Below, piece by piece: positions 45,616 through 53,907 of a stretch of 56,082 nt of DNA. Position 1 is the stretch's first letter. Every line of letters begins with the position of its first letter. A model generated the notes under the pieces. That model did not search any database. It worked only from the letters and a program-made list of their open reading frames with translations, and was not told the DNA's origin. This stretch comes from an uncultured Prevotellaceae bacterium (lineage in GTDB: Bacteria; Bacteroidota; Bacteroidia; Bacteroidales; Bacteroidaceae), in the NCBI GenBank assembly GCA_946415645.1, contig CAMKTJ010000013.1, positions 1-56,082 of the forward strand, given 5' to 3'. Both the position numbers and the translations under genes were made by a program.

Positions 45616-46925
45616 CTTATCAGTTCTATTTGCTTTGTCTTGGTGTAGTGAATTAGTTGGATGAATCTGTTGCTGTATCCGCTATTTTCCGTATCCTGAA
45701 CAAACTTGTACATATTCTGGTAGGGCGCTTGTTGACCTATAGGATCACTTGTTAGCATTTCGTGCATAAAGTATATGGCAAGGTCAAATCCCATCATGGC
45801 ATATCGAGGGTAGTTTATAGCCATGGGTTTCCCGAAATTCCTCGTATATGCCTGTTCGAAGTACTTGGTATTTGAGGCCAATGCGTTATAGTAATAAGGA
45901 CTGTATATATAGGTGTCGAATGTAAAGAAACTGTTTAGCAACTTGTCCGTGTACGTCTGCCATTCAGGATAACCCAGTAAGGATATATTATAGTTGGGGT
46001 GTTTCTGCCTGAAGGTGTCAAGTTTAGAGATTAGAATATTCAGAGTCTTAATGCTTGTGTTATCAGGAACAATGATATTGTCCTTAAACTGATTCATGGC
46101 AGCTTCGTAGGATGAGTCGTCACCATTTATGTTCAGTACGCGTACTATGTTCCCATTCTTGCTTAGCATATCAGATAATGTCTGGGTAAATAGTGCGCCT
46201 TTATTGTTATCAGTGTTGGATTTCAGAATAATAAAATTCTTATCGCCATGTGCTCTTGTGACCAAGCCAGTAGCTTCTGTTATGGCTACCGCATTGTTGG
46301 GACACGCAATGTATAGGTGTGGATTTCCTGTTGTACTTTGTCCGTTAACAAAAGGTAACACCAATCTTGTGTTGTTGTTCTTGCAGATGGTTATAGTGGC
46401 AGGCAATTGCTGTTCATCAACAGGTCCGAAAAGAATATCTAGTTGGGCTATTTCCGGTTTCCCAAGAACCTCCATTATGTCAGCTTCCGTGGAACCGCTG
46501 CTGTAGGCATATATCTCCAGATTCCTACCTTCTCTTTTTGCGCTGTCAGCAGCCATAAGGAAGCCTCGGTAGAACTCTATCATTTTTTTTGCTCTCTCAC
46601 TTTTTTCTACGAATGGCAGTATGACGCCGACTTTCAGAACGGAGGGCTTCCGCTTGCTTGCGGCCTCTGCCATGGCATCTTTACCTTGTGTTGCTGCCTT
46701 GGACTGAGGGATTGTCAGGTATATACCTTTTTTTAGTTTCTTTTTCTTCTTGATTTCCGGGTTTGCCAGAAGAAGGTCTTGCTCTGTGATATTATATTGT
46801 TGGGCTATTCCATATAGCGTCTCTCCTTTATTGACCTGATGTAGGCGATTCAGCACTGACATGGTATTCTGTGCATCCGCTATCAGTGGAATACACATTA
46901 GTAATATAATAATGAGCCTTTTCAT
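45612..46925 (-). CDS. LysM plus periplasmic-binding-like (PBP1) envelope protein
   Basis: A 437-residue exported protein. The signal peptide (IILLMCIPLIADAQ) is followed by one LysM domain (about 28-75, HQVNKGETLYGIAQQYNITE) that binds peptidoglycan, then a PBP1-like/LppC-type alpha/beta domain (about 95-420, VLKVGVILPFVEKSE, IYAYSSGSTEADI, FGPVDEQQLPATI). Such proteins probably recognise cell-wall or nutrient ligands; no transport partner is adjacent. Operon with the PorT-like gene. The possible -7 box lies only 5 bp before the ATG. Confidence 0.85.
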   Translation of the reverse strand: MKRLIIILLMCIPLIADAQNTMSVLNRLHQVNKGETLYGIAQQYNITEQDLLLANPEIKKKKKLKKGIYLTIPQSKAATQGKDAMAEAASKRKPSVLKVGVILPFVEKSERAKKMIEFYRGFLMAADSAKREGRNLEIYAYSSGSTEADIMEVLGKPEIAQLDILFGPVDEQQLPATITICKNNNTRLVLPFVNGQSTTGNPHLYIACPNNAVAITEATGLVTRAHGDKNFIILKSNTDNNKGALFTQTLSDMLSKNGNIVRVLNINGDDSSYEAAMNQFKDNIIVPDNTSIKTLNILISKLDTFRQKHPNYNISLLGYPEWQTYTDKLLNSFFTFDTYIYSPYYYNALASNTKYFEQAYTRNFGKPMAINYPRYAMMGFDLAIYFMHEMLTSDPIGQQAPYQNMYKFVQDTENSGYSNRFIQLIHYTKTKQIELIR

Positions 46926-46930
46926 AAGCG

Positions 46931-46938
46931 CAAAGATA
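46931..46938 (-). promoter_or_regulatory. Possible -7 box of the LysM-PorT operon
   Basis: Minus-strand TATCTTTG ends 5 nt before the ATG. If used, the mRNA would be leaderless or nearly so. No TTTG at -33. Confidence 0.35.
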
Positions 46939-47004
46939 ACACTTTTTTCCTGCCATTTTAGACTTTTTGAGATATAAAATGTCCTTCATCCAAAGAAATT
47001 TCAT

Positions 47005-47012
47005 TAAATTTG
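47005..47012 (+). promoter_or_regulatory. -7 box upstream of the T9SS type-B protein gene and uvrA
   Basis: TAAATTTG, 19 bp before the ATG at 47032. The -33 is weak. Confidence 0.4.
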
Positions 47013-47031
47013 CAGAAATAATTGTAAATAC

Positions 47032-47778
47032 ATGGTAAAAATGACGCGTATAATAGCAATTCTGTTGTTGATGTTCCCTATATGTGCTGTTGCACAGACA
47101 GTACCTTCGGTTGACCCTACCGGTGTCTTTATAGAGGAGAATGCGGATGGTACTGTTGATACTACAGAGGTTGATGCTAATCCGCGGAGCGCTCCTTTGA
47201 AGGTCCTTCTCAGGGCTAATCCTTCAGGTTTGGAAGGTTATGGCATCCCCCGTTATGAGTGGAAGATATGGAATAACGAAGACCCTTCGAATATCTTGAT
47301 TCATCGTGCGGAAGAAAACATAGAGCATACTTTTACCCAAAGCGGTGCATATACGGCACAGTTATATGTTACCTTCTATAACGCCGATGGCAGCATTTAT
47401 TATGAGTTCCCCGAGGAAGGCGAGGACCCCAAGTCCATCGTATTCTCCATTAGCACCAGTATATTGGATTTCCCCAATGCCATCTCTCCTAACAAGGACG
47501 GCTTTAACGATGAGCTGAAGCCCAAGGACGGCTATCAGAGTATCGTGGAGTTCCATGCGGCTGTCTTCAACCGATGGGGTACAAAACTGTATTCCTGGGA
47601 CGATGTCGACGGCAAATGGGACGGAACCTACAGAGGAAAGGTCGTAAAGGACGGTGTTTACTTCCTGGTGGTAAATGCGAAGGGAGCTGACGGTCGTAAA
47701 TTCAGTTTCAAGAAGACTATCAGTGTGATCTCTGGATATAATAACGGTGACGGAACTACCGGTACAGGCGATGAGTGA
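47032..47778 (+). CDS. Secreted protein with gliding-motility-type C-terminal domain (T9SS type B)
   Basis: A 248-residue exported protein. The signal peptide (AILLLMFPICAVAQ) is followed by a PKD-like beta domain (about 50-130, LKVLLRANPSGLEGYGIPRY to AQLYVTFYNADG). The C-terminus has the type-B T9SS signature: LDFPNAISPNKDGFNDELKP, FNRWGTKLYSWDD, WDGTYRGKVVKDGVYFLVV. After the signature are about 30 extra residues ending GDGTTGTGDE. Type-B proteins are exported by the Por system and stay on or leave the surface. The last 8 bp overlap uvrA, an unexpected pairing of a secreted protein with DNA repair. Confidence 0.88.
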   Translation: MVKMTRIIAILLLMFPICAVAQTVPSVDPTGVFIEENADGTVDTTEVDANPRSAPLKVLLRANPSGLEGYGIPRYEWKIWNNEDPSNILIHRAEENIEHTFTQSGAYTAQLYVTFYNADGSIYYEFPEEGEDPKSIVFSISTSILDFPNAISPNKDGFNDELKPKDGYQSIVEFHAAVFNRWGTKLYSWDDVDGKWDGTYRGKVVKDGVYFLVVNAKGADGRKFSFKKTISVISGYNNGDGTTGTGDE

Positions 47779-50599
47779 CAGTAAGATTTCTGTTTGGGGT
47801 GCGCGTGTTCATAATCTGAAGAACGTAGATGTAACGATACCAAGAAATAGTTTTACTGTAATTACAGGACTAAGCGGTAGCGGAAAATCATCTCTTGCTT
47901 TTGACACCATCTTTGCTGAGGGACAACGTCGTTATATCGAGACTTTCAGTGCTTATGCCCGTAATTTCTTGGGTAACCTTCAACGTCCCGATGTCGATAA
48001 GATAACAGGTCTGAGTCCTGTTATCAGTATAGAGCAGAAGACTACCAACAAGAATCCCCGTAGTACAGTGGGTACTACTACTGAGATATATGATTTCTTC
48101 CGCCTGCTTTATGCCCGTGCGGCAGAGGCGTTCTCTTATGAGACAGGCGAGAGGATGGTAAGATATACTGAGGAACAGATTATAGATCTTATCCTCAAGG
48201 ACTATCACGAACGCAAGATTTGTATCTTGGCTCCTTTGGTAAAGAACAGGAAAGGACATTATCAAGACCTTTTTGAAAGCATTCAGAAGAAAGGTTATCT
48301 TTATGTTCGAGTCGATGGGCAAATTCAGGAAATCCTTCCTGGGATGAAGCTGGACCGTTATCGTAACCATGATATTGAGGTGGTGATAGACCGTCTGAAG
48401 GTGCAGGATAAGGATGACAAGCGTCTGATTCAGAGCGTTGCCACAGCCATGAAGCAAGGTGACGGTCTGATGCTGGTTTATGATATGGATACGGAGCAGG
48501 TGCGATATTACAGCAAAAGGCTGATGTGTCCTACTACGGGTATCTCGTACAAGGAGCCTGCTCCGCATGATTTCTCTTTCAATAGCCCCCAAGGTGCCTG
48601 CCCCAGATGTAAGGGATTGGGATATGTAAACCTTATAGACGAGGAGAAGGTCTTTCCCGATAAATCGTTGTCTGTAAAGAAAGGTGGAATAGCGCCTCTG
48701 GGAAAGGCCCGTTCGGCAATGATATTCTGGCTGATAGAAGCTTTGTTACTGAAATACGACTGTACCCTTGATACTCCGCTTTCCGATGTACCTCAAGAGG
48801 CATTGCAGGAGATTATTGATGGCAGTTCAGAGCGTTTGCGCATTTCTGCCGATACGGCAAAGACTACCAGCGATTATTTTGCCTCTTATGATGGCTTGGG
48901 AAAATACCTCAGTCAGATGCAGGATGCCGATATGTCTGCCAATGCTCAGAAGTGGGCCGAACAGTTCAGTTGTACGGCAGAGTGTCCTGAGTGTCATGGA
49001 CAGCGTCTGAACAAAGAGTCCTTACATTTCCGTATTGCTGGCAAGAATATTGCAGAGCTTTGCCGAATGGATTTGCGTGAGTTGTATGACTGGCTGTCAA
49101 ATGTCGACGACAAGCTTACTTCACATCAGCGTAAGATAGCCACGGAGATTCTGAAGGAGATTCGTACCCGTCTGCGTTTCTTGTTGGACGTAGGGCTGGA
49201 TTATCTTTCCCTAGACCGCACTTCCGTAAGTCTTTCTGGTGGCGAGAGTCAGCGTATCCGTCTGGCAACACAGATTGGTAGCCAGTTGGTAAATGTGCTG
49301 TATATTCTTGACGAACCTAGTATCGGTCTGCACCAGAAGGATAATATCAAGCTTATAGACTCTCTGAAGAAGTTGCGTGATACGGGCAATTCTGTTATTG
49401 TGGTCGAACATGACCAGGAGATGATGGAGAATGCCGATTACATAGTTGATGTGGGGCCTAAGGCAGGTCGAAAGGGAGGTGAGATTGTCTTCCAGGGCAA
49501 GTTTGCTGATATGCTGAAACAGCATACCCTTACTAGCCAGTATCTGAATGGCGAACTCAGTATCGAGATTCCTGCTGTTCGCCGGCCAGGTAACGGAAAG
49601 TCTCTTGTACTATATGGTGCACGGGGAAACAACCTCAAGAATGTGGATGTTTCCTTCCCGTTGGGTAAATTTATCTGTATAACGGGCGTCAGTGGCAGTG
49701 GTAAGAGTTCTCTTATCAATGATACCTTGCATCCCATTCTCAGCAAGTATTTCTATCGTTCTTTGCGTGACCCTCTTCCATACGATAGGATAGAAGGTCT
49801 TGAGTATATAGATAAGGTGGTAGATGTCGACCAGAGTCCGTTAGGACGCACTCCTCGTTCTAATCCGGCTACCTATACGGGCGTCTTCAATGATATCCGT
49901 AATCTCTTTGTTGAACTCCCCGAGGCTCGTATTCGTGGCTACAAACCTGGCCGTTTCTCATTCAATGTCAGAGGTGGGCGTTGTGAGGCTTGTAGTGGCA
50001 ATGGCTATAAGACCATTGAGATGAATTTTCTTCCAGATGTCTTTGTGCCTTGTGAGGAATGTCGTGGAAAGCGATATAACCGCGAGACCCTCGAGGTACG
50101 TTATCGTGGTAAGAGCATTGCCGATGTCTTGGATATGACCATCAATCAGGCTGTAGAGTTTTTCGAAAATGTCCCCACTATCCTCAGCAAGATAAAGGTC
50201 CTGCAGGATGTAGGTCTGGGATATATCAAGTTGGGGCAGCCCAGTACCACTTTGTCGGGTGGTGAGAGTCAGCGTGTTAAGTTGGCAACAGAACTGAGTA
50301 AACGTGATACGGGCAAGACCTTCTATATCCTGGACGAGCCCACAACAGGACTTCACTTTGAGGATATCCGTGTTCTGCTTTCTGTACTGAACCGCTTGGT
50401 AGAGAAGGGGAATACCGTTGTCGTCATTGAACACAATCTGGACGTCATCAAGTGTGCCGACTGGTTGATAGATATGGGACCTGAGGGTGGACGAGATGGT
50501 GGTCAACTCCTCTTCTCTGGTACGCCAGAAGAGCTTGCTCGTAGTGGTAAAGGGGCAACGGCACCGTTCCTCAAGAAGATATTGAACATCGAGCATTGA
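47771..50599 (+). CDS. uvrA: Excinuclease ABC subunit A
   Basis: A 942-residue damage-recognition ATPase of nucleotide excision repair. It has two ABC modules: Walker A GLSGSGKSS (about 31-39) and GVSGSGKSS (about 638), and signatures LSGGESQRIRLATQIG and LSGGESQRVKLATELS. Zinc-binding Cys pairs are CPRCKGLGYV, CPECHGQRL and CEACSGNGY..CEECRGKRY. I chose ATG 47771 (MSDSKISVWGAR) because it gives the normal N-terminus. A longer frame from 47747 would add eight residues that also encode the end of the upstream gene. Confidence 0.98.
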   Translation: MSDSKISVWGARVHNLKNVDVTIPRNSFTVITGLSGSGKSSLAFDTIFAEGQRRYIETFSAYARNFLGNLQRPDVDKITGLSPVISIEQKTTNKNPRSTVGTTTEIYDFFRLLYARAAEAFSYETGERMVRYTEEQIIDLILKDYHERKICILAPLVKNRKGHYQDLFESIQKKGYLYVRVDGQIQEILPGMKLDRYRNHDIEVVIDRLKVQDKDDKRLIQSVATAMKQGDGLMLVYDMDTEQVRYYSKRLMCPTTGISYKEPAPHDFSFNSPQGACPRCKGLGYVNLIDEEKVFPDKSLSVKKGGIAPLGKARSAMIFWLIEALLLKYDCTLDTPLSDVPQEALQEIIDGSSERLRISADTAKTTSDYFASYDGLGKYLSQMQDADMSANAQKWAEQFSCTAECPECHGQRLNKESLHFRIAGKNIAELCRMDLRELYDWLSNVDDKLTSHQRKIATEILKEIRTRLRFLLDVGLDYLSLDRTSVSLSGGESQRIRLATQIGSQLVNVLYILDEPSIGLHQKDNIKLIDSLKKLRDTGNSVIVVEHDQEMMENADYIVDVGPKAGRKGGEIVFQGKFADMLKQHTLTSQYLNGELSIEIPAVRRPGNGKSLVLYGARGNNLKNVDVSFPLGKFICITGVSGSGKSSLINDTLHPILSKYFYRSLRDPLPYDRIEGLEYIDKVVDVDQSPLGRTPRSNPATYTGVFNDIRNLFVELPEARIRGYKPGRFSFNVRGGRCEACSGNGYKTIEMNFLPDVFVPCEECRGKRYNRETLEVRYRGKSIADVLDMTINQAVEFFENVPTILSKIKVLQDVGLGYIKLGQPSTTLSGGESQRVKLATELSKRDTGKTFYILDEPTTGLHFEDIRVLLSVLNRLVEKGNTVVVIEHNLDVIKCADWLIDMGPEGGRDGGQLLFSGTPEELARSGKGATAPFLKKILNIEH

Positions 50600-50629
50600 T
50601 ATTCACTAACCTTTAACCTCACAAATAGC

Positions 50630-52231
50630 ATGAAAACCACTAAACATAAATTCACCCCTCCATTACGGGAGGGGATGGGGGTGGGTCTTTTTTTCTCCAT
50701 CCTACCTTTTTCTTTTGCCCAACAGCGTCCCAATATCTTGTACATCATGACAGACGATCATACGATGCAGATGATGTCATGCTATGATAAGACGCATGTT
50801 CAGACGCCCAATCTGGACCGTATAGCGCAGGATGGTGTGCGCTTTGTCAATAGCTTCGTCGCCAACTCGTTGTCAGGTCCCAGTCGTGCCTGTATGATAA
50901 CGGGCAAGCATAGCCACAAAAACGGCTTTACCAATAACGAGCACGGTGTGTTCGACGGTTCTCAGCAGACTATGCCCAAGCTTCTGCAACAGACAGGCTA
51001 CAGCACTTGCCTGATAGGGAAATGGCATCTTGTCAGTACGCCTACGGGCTTTGACCACTTCGAGATTATCCCTGGGCAGGGAGAATACTACAATCCTACT
51101 TTCATTACTATGGATGGTAAGACACATCGCGAGGAAGGCTATCTTACCAACCTGCTGACAGACAAGGCCATCTCATGGCTCACCGAGCAGCAAAAGACCG
51201 ACAAACCCTTTGCGCTCTTTCTGCATGAGAAGGCATGTCATCGCGACTGGCTGCCGGAACTGAAATACCTGCATGAATATGAGGATGTCACCTTCCGCTT
51301 GCCTGAGAACTTCAATGATGACTGGGACGGCCGTCTTGCTGCCCAGCATCAGGAGATGGATATCGCCTCTGATGTGGACATGACTATGGATTATGACTGC
51401 AAGGTTTATGACCCTGCCCATCCTACACGCCTTACGGGTGCTTATCTTGGTTATATTGGCAGGCTCAACAGCAGGGAACGTGCCCAGTATGATATGTTCT
51501 ATGATTCGCTGTCTGTTGACTTCCGTAAACGTAACCTTCATGGGCAGGCACTCAAGGAGTATAAGTATCAGCGCTTTATGCGTGATTATGCCAAGGTGTT
51601 GAAGACTTTCGATGATAATGTAGGCCGGTTGCTCGACTACCTGGACCGTACAGGCCTTTCAGAGAACACCCTTGTTGTCTATACCAGCGACCAAGGCTTC
51701 TATATGGGCGAGCATGGATGGTTCGACAAGCGTTTCATGTATGAGGAGAGTTTCTCCACTCCGTTGGTTATGCGTATGCCTACCCGGTATGGCAAGCCTG
51801 TTGCCAAGGGCGATATCACAGAGATGGTGCAGAACATAGACTATGCACCAACTTTCTTGGATTTAGCTGGTGTCCCCATCCCTGATGATATGCAGGGGGT
51901 AAGCCTTCTGCCTTTGTTGGAGGGTCGTCACCCTAAGAACTGGCGCCAGAGCCTGTACTATCATTATTATGAGTATCCGGCAGAGCATAGTGTCAGGCGT
52001 CATTATGGCGTACGTACTGCAGATGGCTATAAGCTTATTCACTTCTATCCCTGTGCCGATGAGAATCCTGCGAGCGTCATAGACCAGTGGGAGATGTATG
52101 ACCTCAACGCAGATCCTACGGAGATGCATAACATCTACGGTCAGAAGGGTAGGGAGAAACTGCAGAAACGTTTACACAAGGAGCTCTTGCGACTTCAGCA
52201 ACTATATGATGTAAAGGAAAATGATCGTTAG
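50630..52231 (+). CDS. S1 family sulfatase, Ser-type
   Basis: A 533-residue sulfatase. RPNILYIMTDDH (about 34-45) supplies metal-binding Asp residues. The active-site motif is SLSGPSRACMITGKHSHKNG with Ser82 as the residue converted to formylglycine (S-x-P-S-R type). YTSDQGFYMGEHGWFDKRFM is the second metal/active-site region. The Ser form needs the radical-SAM maturase anSME, suited to anaerobes. It probably desulfates host or algal glycans in the periplasm or on the surface. The signal peptide is odd: residues 9-19 (TPPLREGMGVG) come from a G/C-rich inverted repeat at 50655-50674, so the hydrophobic stretch starts late. The stop overlaps that of the convergent membrane-protein gene by 4 bp. 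Confidence 0.9.
   Translation: MKTTKHKFTPPLREGMGVGLFFSILPFSFAQQRPNILYIMTDDHTMQMMSCYDKTHVQTPNLDRIAQDGVRFVNSFVANSLSGPSRACMITGKHSHKNGFTNNEHGVFDGSQQTMPKLLQQTGYSTCLIGKWHLVSTPTGFDHFEIIPGQGEYYNPTFITMDGKTHREEGYLTNLLTDKAISWLTEQQKTDKPFALFLHEKACHRDWLPELKYLHEYEDVTFRLPENFNDDWDGRLAAQHQEMDIASDVDMTMDYDCKVYDPAHPTRLTGAYLGYIGRLNSRERAQYDMFYDSLSVDFRKRNLHGQALKEYKYQRFMRDYAKVLKTFDDNVGRLLDYLDRTGLSENTLVVYTSDQGFYMGEHGWFDKRFMYEESFSTPLVMRMPTRYGKPVAKGDITEMVQNIDYAPTFLDLAGVPIPDDMQGVSLLPLLEGRHPKNWRQSLYYHYYEYPAEHSVRRHYGVRTADGYKLIHFYPCADENPASVIDQWEMYDLNADPTEMHNIYGQKGREKLQKRLHKELLRLQQLYDVKENDR
50655..50674. repeat. Small inverted repeat inside the sulfatase signal peptide
   Basis: CCCCTCC (50655-50661) and GGAGGGG (50668-50674) flank ATTACG, followed by ATGGGGGTGGGTC. 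I recall near-identical C/G-rich palindromes as dispersed spacers in Bacteroidota genomes, often mistranslated as TPPLREG-type peptides. Here the element lies within the reading frame. Confidence 0.5.
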
Positions 52232-53355
52232 GTTTGCAGTTCTTCCTTGCAGGCTAATGCGGCAATTGCAAAGGGAAGTGCCATGTTAAAGTACGTGATA
52301 TCAAAACGTGAATCGAACAATTCACTCCAGCAATCATATATGTACATATTGCTTACAAATGTCACAGCAACAAGGGTCAGTAGGCAAATGGCCGATGTCA
52401 GCATATAGTAATGCCATCGGCTTTTCAACCAAACGGAAGCCACCATGCAGATAGCCATTATCAGAATATAATCTATCCATAGTCCCTGACGTGTCTGTAA
52501 TACAAATGGATTGTATTCAAAGAAGAACAGCATCTTTCCATTCCATAAAATAAAAGGCAGGAATGTGAGTGCAAATATCAATATTGCCAGACATGGAAAT
52601 ATAATCTGTATTCTTGTTTGATGACATCTTAGATAATCATAGAAGTAATAGACAATAAATGGGATGGCAATGCTCAGGCGTGTGCTCATCATCAGTCCGC
52701 ATATTATTGCTATAAGTACCCAGTTCTTTTCTAATGTCATCTTGTAATGATGCAGGTGCATCAGGATGGTCGCGCATAGTAAGAAGTTGGATATTAAGTC
52801 ACTTCGAACACTTACCTCATATAGGAAAGCTGGTGAGAGTATCAGTAGCAGAAAGGCCACCGTAGCATCCCTAAGACTTGCTATTCGCCTGATGGCATCT
52901 GTAAACAGCAGCATGAAGAAAATAAATGAAAGCCCCACGTTACCCAACAGGTAGAAGGGTAGGTGCAGAATTTGCCATACAGGGAAGGGTGAGCCATAGC
53001 CTCCCAGATGGGTTTGTGCTGCATAGGGATATTCACCGTTCAATAGATTTCGTAGGAAATTGTGTATGGCCGACCATCTGTCAACCTTCAGCGCATAAGG
53101 GTCAAAGTGTAGCTGCAGCATTACCAGCCCGGCTATCACTATGCCTATTAGTGCATAGACGATGCTTTTCCTTGGTCTTTTCATATATTCATTTATGACC
53201 CATAGAACTCCTGTTATGGTGGCAACATAAAGCCCACAAGCAACTATTGTCGTACCGAGGGAGGTTATGCGCAGTCCGTATTTTAAAATGAATAGTAGGT
53301 TTATACTGGCATATAACAAGAAAGCCCACAAACTATGTGTCCATGTCCATTTCAT
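52228..53355 (-). CDS. Multi-spanning membrane protein, GT-C (GT87-like) glycosyltransferase candidate
   Basis: A 375-residue protein with about ten hydrophobic helices. The region DPYALKVDRWSAIHNFLRNL followed by LNGEYPYAAQTHLGGYGSPF, between early helices, resembles the catalytic loop area of GT-C enzymes (GT87/DUF2029), which use polyprenyl-linked sugars. No exact catalytic motif can be confirmed. I place the start at ATG 53355 because it overlaps the stop of the broken acyltransferase gene by 4 bp (ATGA); the longer frame to 53511 would read through acyltransferase sequence in another frame. It may add a sugar to a surface glycan (inference). C-terminus ends ALACKEELQT. Confidence 0.68.
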   Translation of the reverse strand: MKWTWTHSLWAFLLYASINLLFILKYGLRITSLGTTIVACGLYVATITGVLWVINEYMKRPRKSIVYALIGIVIAGLVMLQLHFDPYALKVDRWSAIHNFLRNLLNGEYPYAAQTHLGGYGSPFPVWQILHLPFYLLGNVGLSFIFFMLLFTDAIRRIASLRDATVAFLLLILSPAFLYEVSVRSDLISNFLLCATILMHLHHYKMTLEKNWVLIAIICGLMMSTRLSIAIPFIVYYFYDYLRCHQTRIQIIFPCLAILIFALTFLPFILWNGKMLFFFEYNPFVLQTRQGLWIDYILIMAICMVASVWLKSRWHYYMLTSAICLLTLVAVTFVSNMYIYDCWSELFDSRFDITYFNMALPFAIAALACKEELQT

Positions 53356-53907
53356 ATCCACTTTTTGATTATTCTCTGATTCAGTTGATAAAAGAGCCAC
53401 GTTCCTATAGTTGTAATGCCGATAAAAGTGAGTATATCTTGCCAACTCGTACTTGTAGAATTCACAAATGTCATATGAACCAGATACATTTCCAAACTGC
53501 TTATACCACATAGATATAGAAAACTGGATTTAGTCATCCATTTCCATAGAGAAGGGAGTAATGCCATTAGTATCCCTAGCGACAGCTTGATGGGCAGTAG
53601 CAGGTAGTTGTATATAAATGTCCCTTTGAAGTTGTGCACTTCAGGAATTTCCTTTATTAGCAGGAAAGTAATACCCGTGGCCAATAGACAGCCGCTAATC
53701 TGATATAATTTGCGTTCTGACATTTGCCTTATTTTGTTGATATGCCTTGATGCCGTAACCAGACAGAAAGAGAAAGGCTGCAACTCCCACACTTCCAGGT
53801 AAGTTTACAACTCTCGGCCATTCCCAGGCAATGAAAAGGTGAAAGATGGCAATCATTAGAATTGCCATCCCCCGTACGCTGGTTGTCTCCTTTTGATCAA
53901 AAATCAT
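53352..53907 (-). pseudogene. Broken acyltransferase-3 (OafA-like) gene
   Basis: Two fragments of one membrane acyltransferase lie in different frames. The N-terminal piece (53907 to about 53710) reads SVRGMAILMIAIFHLF..VGVAAFLFLSGYGIKAY, the classic start of the family with helix 1 and the SGYG stretch. The C-terminal piece (about 53720 to 53352) ends SFLYLCGISSLEMYLVHMTF..LNQRIIKKWI, the family's last helices. Together they give about 185 residues against the usual 320-350, so roughly 140-150 internal residues are missing and the frame is shifted. The ATG still shares a base with the stop of the GH18-like gene (TGATG) and the end still overlaps the next gene, so the operon layout is intact. 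The full-length enzyme would O-acylate a surface sugar. Confidence 0.8.
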
